From the NCBI RefSeq assembly GCF_019734195.1, contig NZ_JAASHM010000025.1, positions 1 to 49,719 on the forward strand: 49,719 bases of DNA, given 5' to 3'. The translations under genes were made by a program, and so were the position numbers. Positions 42,636 through 49,719 of the stretch are shown piece after piece (within the stretch, counting starts at the first letter, position 1; every line of letters starts with the position of its first letter). The notes under the pieces are model-generated. The model was not told the origin of the DNA and did not search any database. It saw only the letters and a list, made by a program, of their open reading frames with translations. The stretch is from Clostridium sp. K13 (lineage in GTDB: Bacteria; Bacillota; Clostridia; Clostridiales; Clostridiaceae).

Positions 42636-42677
42636 AAAAATACACTCACTACTTTTTTACTAAGTATGAATGTATTT
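42636..42677 (-). terminator. Terminator of the small acidic gene
   Basis: Stem AAAATACACTCA/TGAATGTATTTT with one G-U pair; then T-rich on the minus strand; just past the stop at 42688. Confidence 0.65.
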
Positions 42678-42687
42678 TAGTATTACT

Positions 42688-42912
42688 CTATTTATTACTA
42701 AGTATTTTTTCTATTTTTTCATTTATAGAATTAATAAACTCAGGATCTTCTTCATGATTTTTTAATAACTCATCTATGTTTTCAACATCAAATCCTGCTG
42801 CTGAATAATATTCTTTTAACTCCTCTTCCATTTCTTCAATAGAAACTTCTTCTAAAGCTTCATCCTCATAAGTTTCTTCATATAATGCTTTTATTTTTTC
42901 TTCTCTTGTCAT
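42688..42912 (-). CDS. Unknown small acidic protein
   Basis: 74 aa from ATG 42912 (MTREEKIK); AAAGGCGG lies upstream, inside a longer frame from 42930. Glu-rich and helical (EVSIEEMEEELKEYY), no Cys, no membrane segment. It lies 24 nt or so after the M50-type protease gene, same direction, so probably co-transcribed. No family recognised. Confidence 0.6.
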   Translation of the reverse strand: MTREEKIKALYEETYEDEALEEVSIEEMEEELKEYYSAAGFDVENIDELLKNHEEDPEFINSINEKIEKILSNK

Positions 42913-42954
42913 TTTAATTCCGCCTTTCATAATAAAAGATTTTATTGTTTATAA

Positions 42955-44097
42955 TTATACCACATCAATATTATTAGTATTACCTATAAATCTAATAACT
43001 TCCTCTTCTGATAAAATATCCCCTTTTATAGGATAAGTTTTCTTTACCTTTTCAATTTCTTTTAATACTTTTTCTGTCTTTTTCTTATCCTTTAAAACTA
43101 TTAAATTATAAGCATACATAAGTCTTTTTCTTGAAATATAACACTCTGTTGCCTTTATATAATTACGTAATTCCTTTGTATAAAGTTCTTTTACCCTATC
43201 CATATTTCCCTTTAATATTTCAAAAAATAATAATTCACAATTTATTTCATACTCATATATTTTTATAATTTTAGGGGCATTTTCTAATATTTCCTCATAG
43301 CATCTTTGTGCTGCTTCAAAGTTTAAATTATCATAATAATAGTTACCTTCCATAATCTTTAAAGATGTTACTAAATGATTATTTAAGTCAGCTCCCTCCC
43401 TTAAATAAAACCATTCAATAGGCATATCTTTCATTCTCATACCTTTAGATAAAAGTCCATTTACTTTAAGCTGAATATAAAAGCAGTATTTCATAAAATC
43501 ATCTTTTGAAATAGATACTATATTATATCCATCATTAGCAATTCCACCAAATTTCATTGGAATCCCATTACTTATAACACAAATTACTCCTGAAATAATA
43601 GATGCAATTAATATAAATTTTATAATTGGACTAATATTAAATGCTATTAATATTACTAAACTTATAATAGTAATTATAAGATTCATTAATGTTCCGCCTA
43701 AATTATATAGTACATATTTCAATTCTTTATAATTATCAGTTTTAGGCATCATTAAGCATTGTCCACCAGTACCTTTAATATTAAACTTTTTAAACTTAAA
43801 TTTCCCTTCATCTTTTACTAAAGTCAAACTTCCAACTCTAAAAGAAATAAATTCATATCCTGACATTAATCCCAAAATCAAATGCCCTACTTCATGAAGT
43901 ATAATATGTAATCCAAATATAATTATAAAAATAGCAATATATGTTATCACACTAATTAATGATTCACTAAAAGGCATACTGGATTTTGCTAATACTCTAC
44001 AAGCTAAACCTCCACCAAAAAATCCTGCTAAAAATATAACTATAGATATACCAATAGTAACTATAGTTGATTTAATATCCTTTTTCTTTTTCCCCAT
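42955..44097 (-). CDS. M50-type (site-2-protease-like) membrane metalloprotease
   Basis: 380 aa. Metal site HEVGH at residues 68-72 inside a membrane helix; a probable third ligand is Asp in IANDGYN near 187, the place of the usual LDG/NDG motif. About six hydrophobic segments in the first 185 residues (two near 11-34 and 47-66, others near 130-175). The last ~190 residues are soluble and helical (YYYDNLNFEAAQRCYEEIL), a TPR-like region. Such enzymes cut within membranes; target unknown. ATG 44097, start MGKKKKD, has AGAGGAT upstream. Next gene: a small acidic protein. Confidence 0.8.
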   Translation of the reverse strand: MGKKKKDIKSTIVTIGISIVIFLAGFFGGGLACRVLAKSSMPFSESLISVITYIAIFIIIFGLHIILHEVGHLILGLMSGYEFISFRVGSLTLVKDEGKFKFKKFNIKGTGGQCLMMPKTDNYKELKYVLYNLGGTLMNLIITIISLVILIAFNISPIIKFILIASIISGVICVISNGIPMKFGGIANDGYNIVSISKDDFMKYCFYIQLKVNGLLSKGMRMKDMPIEWFYLREGADLNNHLVTSLKIMEGNYYYDNLNFEAAQRCYEEILENAPKIIKIYEYEINCELLFFEILKGNMDRVKELYTKELRNYIKATECYISRKRLMYAYNLIVLKDKKKTEKVLKEIEKVKKTYPIKGDILSEEEVIRFIGNTNNIDVV

Positions 44098-44112
44098 AAT
44101 ATCCTCTCCCTG

Positions 44113-44160
44113 TACTAGCTACCCCAGAGGAAGGGGAATCATTCCCTTTCCCCTGGGGTA
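44113..44160 (-). terminator. Terminator of the YcxB-like gene
   Basis: Stem CCCCAGAGGAAGGG/CCCTTTCCCCTGGGG, short loop. It separates the YcxB-like gene from the protease gene. Same type as 34642 and 39306. Confidence 0.65.
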
Positions 44161-44173
44161 TATACTCTATACT

Positions 44174-44701
44174 CTAAGCTAACTTCTCATCTATATACTT
44201 TAAAAACCTATCCTGCTCTTCTTCATTTTCAAATGCTCTTTTAGGAATATTTAATACTTGTCCTGAAACTAAATTAATGAATATATTATTATTTGTTACA
44301 ATAATATCCTTTATAAAGCTCCACTGAATTTTAGTATACATTCCTTCAATTTCTTCAATTATTCCATCCTCTTGTAAAGTTATTTTAGTACATTTTATCT
44401 GTTTTACAGATTTAGAAAATTGATTATTTACTAAATTTTTCATTGTTTTCTCTCTAACTGCATCATATATATTATTGCTATATAAAAGCCAAGTAATTAA
44501 CAATATAGTGCCTACTACCAATACTGGTATATAAAATGGTTCTATTATACTTAACATAAATAAAGTTATTGCTATTATTAGCATTGCTATTGATAGCTTA
44601 TATCGAATTTTAGCTTTTTTTATAATACTAATATCATTGTTTTTTAACTTAGATAATTCTAAATAATCATCTGTAGTTATTTTAAAAACTATCTCCATCA
44701 T
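44174..44701 (-). CDS. YcxB-like membrane protein
   Basis: 175 aa. Residues 1-33 cytosolic; two membrane segments at about 36-53 and 56-74; then a C-terminal YcxB-type domain with DGIIEEIEGMYTKIQWSFIK, NNNIFINLVSGQVLNIPKRAF and a final DRFLKYIDEKL helix. This fits the small YcxB-like family of Firmicutes, function unknown. GGAGAGG precedes two adjacent ATGs (44701, 44698); either may be used. Confidence 0.75.
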   Translation of the reverse strand: MMEIVFKITTDDYLELSKLKNNDISIIKKAKIRYKLSIAMLIIAITLFMLSIIEPFYIPVLVVGTILLITWLLYSNNIYDAVREKTMKNLVNNQFSKSVKQIKCTKITLQEDGIIEEIEGMYTKIQWSFIKDIIVTNNNIFINLVSGQVLNIPKRAFENEEEQDRFLKYIDEKLA

Positions 44702-44781
44702 ATTTCCTCTCCTTTTCTTAATTATTAATATATTGTATAATAAGTATAATATACATATTATTTAAATGAAAGGGATTTATT

Positions 44782-45495
44782 ATGACCTATAGTAAAAAAA
44801 TAATTTTTGAAGATACAAAGGTAAAAAATAATAAATTTAAATTAACGCTAGTTATTATTATGTTCTTTATATTAATAACTACCTTTATATCTACTTATAT
44901 ATATAAAGAAATAGTTACTCCTACACCTATAAATTTTCAAGATATAAATGAATTGCTTATGGATTACAACGTTACAGACCCTATGATTTATAAAAAAACT
45001 AAGGATTTTATGCCTCAGCCACTTTCTTATGTTAGTAATATTAACTTAATAGACGCTGAATATATAAACTTTAACACACTTAATGCACCTATTTCTATGA
45101 CTTTGAATTATTCTACTGGAAGATCAGAATGCTTGGCTACTGCTGAAATTCAATATAAATATAAAAAAGGTTGGTTTATAAAAGATTTTATTGATATTAA
45201 AACAGATAATTTTATTCCTTTATTCTCTGCCGGTGATATTTTATTAGATATTCTTACTGATTCAGTTTATTTTGAAGATGGATTTTCGTTTAATAACATT
45301 AATTATGAATATACTAAAAGTTATATAGATTCCCTTTATGTTATATCTGAAGAGGGAGATACTTCCTCTACTACAGTTAAGGTTGGATCTTTTGATACAG
45401 GTAGAGCAGTACATTTATCTGCTACTCTTTCTTATAATTTTGATGAAGGTACATGGGATCTTATAGATTATGCTCCTACTGTTTATGATTATTAA
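44782..45495 (+). CDS. Unknown membrane-anchored protein
   Basis: 237 aa. Lys-rich cytosolic start, one membrane segment at about 18-39, then an outside part of ~195 residues. The outside part seems to have two related halves: INFNTLNAPISMTLNYSTGR..CLATAEIQYKYKKGW and TTVKVGSFDTGRAVHLSATLSYNFDEGTW, each with S/DTGR and a Tyr-rich end, so possibly a duplicated domain. No family recognised. ATG 44782 has AAAGGG upstream. Confidence 0.65.
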   Translation: MTYSKKIIFEDTKVKNNKFKLTLVIIMFFILITTFISTYIYKEIVTPTPINFQDINELLMDYNVTDPMIYKKTKDFMPQPLSYVSNINLIDAEYINFNTLNAPISMTLNYSTGRSECLATAEIQYKYKKGWFIKDFIDIKTDNFIPLFSAGDILLDILTDSVYFEDGFSFNNINYEYTKSYIDSLYVISEEGDTSSTTVKVGSFDTGRAVHLSATLSYNFDEGTWDLIDYAPTVYDY

Positions 45496-45508
45496 TTTAA
45501 TTAAAATA

Positions 45509-45543
45509 AAACTGCCGATAACACTATTTGTTATTGGCAGTTT
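45509..45543. terminator. Bidirectional terminator
   Basis: 15 bp stem AAACTGCCGATAACA/TGTTATTGGCAGTTT (one G-U pair), loop CTATT, then TTTTTC. Between convergent genes at 44782 (+) and 45652 (-). Confidence 0.85.
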
Positions 45544-45651
45544 TTCTATTTATCCTAAAAATATCATTTATACATTAATTATTTGTTATGCTATAGCTAA
45601 AGAGTATAAGTAGATTTTATAAATATATTATTATCTATTACACATTTACAT

Positions 45652-47385
45652 TTAAAAGGCTCCTGAGTCTCCTCCACCGCCACCAGTAAAATCTCCTCCG
45701 CCAAAGAAACCTCCTCCAGTGCTAGTTGTATCAAAACTACCTGGTGAAGAAGTTATAGGATTCGCTATATTATCTGCTCTATGGCTAATATCATTAAATA
45801 TTGTTGCATATAAAATATAGTTATTCATGTACATATATTCAACAGAGCTAAAGCTACCTATGTTTCTTCCTTCTGTAGATGTTACTAAATTAATAATATT
45901 TCTTAAATCATTATCACTTACTCCCAATGCAGAAGCATAAATTATTGTTAAATCACTTAATAAACTATTATCTAAATCATTAACTGAATATAAATTCTTT
46001 AAATAATTCTTATAAGAAATCCATCTTGATTTTTCGTTAAACCATATATTAGTAAGAACATCTTTATTTCTTATTTTTATATAAAATACAATAGAATTAG
46101 CATCTTGTTTAACTTCACCTATCCATTTATTTAAATTATTTATAAATTTCTTTGCTTCACTTTCTGAAGAAACTAACCTTTTTATTTGATTCATGGAAAA
46201 ACTACCATTAACCTCATAATCACTAAACCAAGTTAATATATAATCTAAATGCTTATATCTTGTTTTATTATAATTTCTTCTTATAAAAATTAAATCATTA
46301 TCATCTTTATCAAAATCATTTATTTTTTCTTCTATAGTATAATAGCCTTTATTAGCTAAATAAAATAACGTAACATTTAGCATTTCCTTGGATACAACTT
46401 TTTCATTTATTAATAAATTTACTAATGCTGGTGGTAAATCTGATGGTGGTTCCATTACAATTTCAGCTTTAGTAATTATGTTGTTTTTTCTATATTCACT
46501 TACTTCTTTTTCAAACTTAGATTGATTTGAAGAATATATAAATATTGTTGATATTCCACCTATTACAATAGCTCCTATTATTAAAAATCCAATTACATCA
46601 CTATTATCTTCTTTTTCATAATAATACTGATTTATATTATCGAAATCATCTAAAATATAGTCTTCGTCATAGTAATATTCATACTCATCTATTATATTTT
46701 CCTTTTCATAAAGTTCTGATTCTTCTACATTTGATAAATAACCTGCTTGAAATTTCATATCTATTCCTATTAATGTAGTTAAGTTTTTAAAGCTAATATT
46801 TATATAATCCTTTGTATGGCTAGTTTCAATCTCTCCATCACCATATATGTCATAATAAAGAATTTCTTCATCAAATTCTGCATCCTTTAATGAAATTTTA
46901 ATATTTCCTTCTTTAACAGATTCAATATTTTCAACATTATAAAAATTCCAATATAACTCTGAATAATCTAAATATCTTAAAGCTGCTGCTTTTATAGTAT
47001 AATTTAATTGAATCTTTTTACTTTCATTGCTACTTTTGCAAAATAATTTTATTTGAGTTCTTTCAAAGTCCTCATCTATTTCATATGTATTATTTTCTTC
47101 AGAGTAATCCTCTACAGCTTCAATAACATTTCCATCTTCATCAATAATTGAAACACTATTTATTACATATTCTTCTGTTCCTATTAATGCTAAATTTCTA
47201 TAAACTCCATTAAACTGGCCATTAAACCTATAATCCATTATTTCATTTACAACAACATCACCATTATCAAGTATCACAGCTTCAACATTTAGTTTGTCAA
47301 TAAAATACTCTCTACTTGTTCCATAAACACTTGTAGGTGCTATAAGCATAAATACTAAACTTAAAATTACTAATAATTTTCTCAT
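45652..47385 (-). CDS. DUF2207 family membrane protein
   Basis: 577 aa from ATG 47385; GGGGGTG is upstream and the longer frame from 47400 overlaps it. Signal peptide (MRKLLVILSLVFMLIAPTSVYG, cut near residue 22), then the DUF2207 domain to about 215 (EVILDNGDVVV-type start and NGVYRNLALIG). One membrane segment near 265-285 (VIGFLIIGAIVIGGISTIFI) and a cytosolic part with VMEPPSDLPPALVNLLINEK and NKGYYTIEEK, typical of the family. The C-terminus is Gly/Phe-rich. Function unknown. Single gene. Confidence 0.85.
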   Translation of the reverse strand: MRKLLVILSLVFMLIAPTSVYGTSREYFIDKLNVEAVILDNGDVVVNEIMDYRFNGQFNGVYRNLALIGTEEYVINSVSIIDEDGNVIEAVEDYSEENNTYEIDEDFERTQIKLFCKSSNESKKIQLNYTIKAAALRYLDYSELYWNFYNVENIESVKEGNIKISLKDAEFDEEILYYDIYGDGEIETSHTKDYINISFKNLTTLIGIDMKFQAGYLSNVEESELYEKENIIDEYEYYYDEDYILDDFDNINQYYYEKEDNSDVIGFLIIGAIVIGGISTIFIYSSNQSKFEKEVSEYRKNNIITKAEIVMEPPSDLPPALVNLLINEKVVSKEMLNVTLFYLANKGYYTIEEKINDFDKDDNDLIFIRRNYNKTRYKHLDYILTWFSDYEVNGSFSMNQIKRLVSSESEAKKFINNLNKWIGEVKQDANSIVFYIKIRNKDVLTNIWFNEKSRWISYKNYLKNLYSVNDLDNSLLSDLTIIYASALGVSDNDLRNIINLVTSTEGRNIGSFSSVEYMYMNNYILYATIFNDISHRADNIANPITSSPGSFDTTSTGGGFFGGGDFTGGGGGDSGAF

Positions 47386-47595
47386 TATATTCACCCCCAT
47401 TTATTTTTACATAACCCTTTATATTATTTTACCATATAACCCATTATATTATAATTTTCTTTATTTCTTTTTGTAATTTATCACAAAGTACAAGCTTCCA
47501 CTGAAGAAAATTTATATATTTCAAACTAATTAATTATTTACTAACAACAGTATATTGTTTTAATATTATGCAAATATATTCTATCCTACAAAAAA

Positions 47596-47634
47596 AAGAA
47601 GCAGCTACAATACTTTTTTGTATAACTACTTCTT
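47596..47634 (-). terminator. Terminator of the MATE-marR operon
   Basis: Stem AGAAGCAGCTACAA/TTGTATAACTACTTCT with one bulge; preceded on the plus strand by a run of A, giving a U-tract on the minus strand. Confidence 0.75.
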
Positions 47635-47639
47635 CTTTC

Positions 47640-48089
47640 TTATTCATATTCACTAAATGGATAATGAGGATTATTTCTAGCTATTTTTCTCATAATTAAA
47701 AACAAAGCATCTTTTTCTTCTTCTGTTAACTCACCTACTAATCTCTGTTCCCATAAGTCAGATATTCTAAATACCTCTTCCTTCTTAGAGATAGCTTTTT
47801 CTGTTAAATATATATGATACTTTCTTTTATCCTCTTCATTTAAAACTCTCTTTACATATCCCTCTTCTTCAAGCTTAATTATGGCTCTTGTCGTTGTAGC
47901 CTTATCTACAGACATTTTTTCAGTTAATTCATCATGACTAAGTCCATCTTTTAAATAAAGCATAATTAAAAATTGATACTGTCCTGCTCCAAAACCTAAA
48001 TCTTTATATTCCTTTATTAAAAAGCTTTGACCCTGTCTATAAAAATGTCCTATATATCTTCCAAGGGACTCACCATAGTATTTTTTCAT
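47640..48089 (-). CDS. MarR-family transcriptional regulator
   Basis: 149 aa, usual length. Winged HTH with LSHDELTEKMSVDKATTTRA (residues ~55-75), the wing EEGYVKRVLNEEDKRKYHIYLTEKA, and C-terminal dimer helices. Downstream of the MATE gene by about 42 nt and in the same direction, so it is co-transcribed and probably represses the pair. GGAGG precedes ATG 48089. Sites GTTGCTATCGCAAC and GTTGCTATGTCAAC upstream of the MATE gene are its likely operators. Confidence 0.92.
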   Translation of the reverse strand: MKKYYGESLGRYIGHFYRQGQSFLIKEYKDLGFGAGQYQFLIMLYLKDGLSHDELTEKMSVDKATTTRAIIKLEEEGYVKRVLNEEDKRKYHIYLTEKAISKKEEVFRISDLWEQRLVGELTEEEKDALFLIMRKIARNNPHYPFSEYE

Positions 48090-48131
48090 TTGATATTTCC
48101 TCCGTGCGTATAGTTCTAACTTAATTATACC

Positions 48132-49532
48132 CTATACTGCAACTTCTGGTGAAATTTCTTTATTAATTTCTTCTTCCTTACCTAAAGTTCTCATTTCTCT
48201 AATTATTATTATTCCTGAAAGTATAACTGCTATTCCATCTGCTATTGGTCCTGCTAACCAAACCCCTTCTAATCCCATGAATTTAGGAAGTATTAAAAAT
48301 GCTGGTATTAACATTAATACTTGTCTTGATAAACCTAATAACATAGATTTCTTTGGCTTTCCAATTGCTTGATAATAGTTTGATGCTGTCATTTGTACTC
48401 CTATAAGTGGTAATACAAATAGATATACTCTTATTCCATTAACAGCTATATCTGTTAGCATAGGATCATTATTAAACATTCCTATAGCCTTTTCTGGTAA
48501 CATAACAATGAAAATCCAACTTAATAACAATACTGCTGTACATGCTATTAATCCATATAAATAAGTTTTTTTTACTCTATCATATTTCTTAGCTCCATAG
48601 TTGTATCCTATTATCGGCTGTGCACCTTGATTTAAACCGAATATAGGCATAATGAATATTGTACAAACTGATGTTATAACTGCCATTGCCCCTATTGCTA
48701 AATCTCCACCATAAGTCATTAAAGCATTATTAGCAATAACTTGTACTATACTACCTGCAACTTGCATACAAAATGGTGCTAATCCTATCATTAATATTTT
48801 CTTTATTATTTCACCATTTAACATCATATCTTCTTTATTTAACTTAATTGTTGATTTGCTACTCTTTGTAAAATAATAAATAACCCAGCATCCAGCTACA
48901 AATTGTGATATTACTGTTGCATAAGCTGCACCTTGTATTCCTAAACCTAATACAAATATAAAGATTGGGTCTAAAACAATGTTTATAATCGCTCCAATTA
49001 ACATAGTACTCATTGCTATTTTAGGATTACTATCTGAATTAATTGAATGATTTAATCCAAATGCACATAAGTTACATATTGTTCCTATCATTAAAGGCCT
49101 AATATAAGCTAATGCATATGGCATTGTATTTTCACTTGCTCCAAATATTCCTAAAATTCCTGTAGCAAATACGTTTCCAAAAATAGCTACTATTAAACTT
49201 ATAATAATTATTGCTGTTAATCCATTTCCTAAATATTTTTGTGCTAACTTTCTTTTTCCACTACCAAATGATAATGATATACTTGCTGATGTTCCTATAC
49301 CTATAAGCATCCCAAGTCCAGTTATTATAGATGTAACCGGCATTGTAATTCCAACACCAGTAATAGCTAGTCCACCTATATCAGGTATATTACCTATATA
49401 AATTCTATCTACTACATTGTAAAGCATATTTACTACCATCCCTATAATTGCTGGAATAGAGAACTTAACTAATAACCTTACTATACCTAAATTTCCTAAC
49501 TCTTCTTGATTTTTATTTTCGCTTACCGCCAT
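48132..49532 (-). CDS. MATE family efflux transporter
   Basis: 466 aa, twelve hydrophobic segments; family stretches include LVKFSIPAIIGMVVNMLYNV, the mid-protein NPKIAMSTMLIGAIINIVLD and FGLNQGAQPIIGYNYGA. Na+/H+-driven exporter of drugs or toxic compounds; substrate unknown. ATG 49532 has AAGGAGTG upstream. First gene of an operon with marR. Only about 30% alike by eye to the MATE pump at 16276, so the two are not a recent duplication. Confidence 0.92.
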   Translation of the reverse strand: MAVSENKNQEELGNLGIVRLLVKFSIPAIIGMVVNMLYNVVDRIYIGNIPDIGGLAITGVGITMPVTSIITGLGMLIGIGTSASISLSFGSGKRKLAQKYLGNGLTAIIIISLIVAIFGNVFATGILGIFGASENTMPYALAYIRPLMIGTICNLCAFGLNHSINSDSNPKIAMSTMLIGAIINIVLDPIFIFVLGLGIQGAAYATVISQFVAGCWVIYYFTKSSKSTIKLNKEDMMLNGEIIKKILMIGLAPFCMQVAGSIVQVIANNALMTYGGDLAIGAMAVITSVCTIFIMPIFGLNQGAQPIIGYNYGAKKYDRVKKTYLYGLIACTAVLLLSWIFIVMLPEKAIGMFNNDPMLTDIAVNGIRVYLFVLPLIGVQMTASNYYQAIGKPKKSMLLGLSRQVLMLIPAFLILPKFMGLEGVWLAGPIADGIAVILSGIIIIREMRTLGKEEEINKEISPEVAV

Positions 49533-49556
49533 TAAACTTTCACTCCTTATAAATTT

Positions 49557-49570
49557 GTTGCTATGTCAAC
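49557..49570. promoter_or_regulatory. Second MarR-like site
   Basis: GTTGCTATGTCAAC, near-palindromic, sharing GTTGCTAT and CAAC with the loop region of the hairpin at 49572-49619. About 25 bp upstream of ATG 49532. Confidence 0.5.
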
Positions 49571-49571
49571 G

Positions 49572-49619
49572 AAAAATTTTAAAATATTGTTGCTATCGCA
49601 ACAATATTTTAAAATTTTT
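49572..49619. promoter_or_regulatory. 22 bp perfect inverted repeat upstream of MATE-marR
   Basis: Arms 49572-49593 and 49598-49619, 4 nt loop, core GTTGCTATCGCAAC. TTGC-N4-GCAA is a common type of MarR operator. As RNA it would make a strong hairpin in the leader and could form alternative pairs with the site at 49557. Confidence 0.65.
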
Positions 49620-49644
49620 TTATAGTTTATTAACATAAAAATGG

Positions 49645-49713
49645 GGCTGTATCAAAATAAATTTTGATACTAGCCGATAAGAAAAGGAGGATTCGAATTT
49701 GAATCCTCCTTTT
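49645..49713. repeat. Terminal double-hairpin repeat, right copy
   Basis: Reverse-complement counterpart of positions 1-76: GGGGCTGTATCAAAAT ... ATTTTGATACTAGCCGATAAG, then GGAGGATTC-gaattt-GAATCCTCC. It differs in a few positions, some of which break the perfect symmetry of the palindrome. Confidence 0.75.
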
Positions 49714-49719
49714 TGTGTA

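Noticed and set aside
49562..49567. TTGACA on the minus strand before the MATE gene as a -35 box
   Set aside because: A -10 at 17 bp would fall on the ribosome binding site; it is more likely part of the MarR-like site.
1..49719. Complete insertion sequence or prophage
   Set aside because: No transposase, integrase or phage structural gene is present.

Overview
The window is very AT-rich, uses clostridial-type ribosome binding sites (AGGAGG/GGGGG) and occasional TTG/GTG starts, and encodes families typical of Clostridium sensu stricto (Hsp20, adenine deaminase, MATE pumps, DUF2207, YcxB-like, SUV3-like helicase, tannase/gallate decarboxylase). I read it as chromosomal DNA of a low-GC Clostridium; the species cannot be fixed from sequence alone. 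Most genes are on the minus strand. Nearly the same ~76 bp double-hairpin repeat lies at both ends in opposite orientation, so the window may be a contig broken at a dispersed repeat.

Region 1 (80-10771) is a four-gene defence operon on the minus strand: dptF, dptG, dptH (restriction arm of the Dnd DNA-phosphorothioation system) and then a GmrSD/SspE-like DUF262-DUF1524 protein. No dndBCDE modification genes are present in the window, so the restriction module is an orphan here or its partner lies beyond the left edge. DptF carries an N-terminal DUF4145-like domain and DptH shows a PD-(D/E)XK-like motif before its C-terminal ATPase.

Region 2 (11.3-22.9 kb) is a mixed accessory stretch: a YHYH-domain surface protein, a translationally coupled pair (J-domain protein plus HNH-like protein), a secreted protein with a mutated lipobox, a solitary fmt between two related 58 bp direct repeats, a MATE pump with a terminator directly in front of its ribosome binding site, a BASS transporter, an hsp20 gene with a CtsR operator in its promoter, and several unknown genes. 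A fragment at 14019-14107 duplicates the 3' end of the membrane-protein gene at 21491-22846.

Region 3 (22.9-36.5 kb) is catabolic and partly decayed. An adenine operon has a 5'-truncated adenine deaminase paralogue, an intact ade and a permease with an in-frame stop. A GH38 alpha-mannosidase follows. Then comes a gallate/tannin locus: lpdD-lpdB-lpdC (prenyl-FMN gallate-type decarboxylase), a divergent LysR regulator, a tannase with a one-base frameshift, and a remnant of a GPH-type symporter. Two long palindromes sharing the core TTATTCCA-N3-TGGAATAA precede the decarboxylase operon and the tannase unit and probably form a LysR regulon.

Region 4 (36.5-49.6 kb) holds a SUV3-like helicase, a Ser/Thr kinase with a divergent XRE-type regulator, a repeat-domain membrane protein, an M50-type protease, a YcxB-like protein, a DUF2207 protein, and a MATE-MarR operon with a 22 bp inverted repeat upstream. 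No rRNA, tRNA, CRISPR array or complete insertion sequence was recognised.
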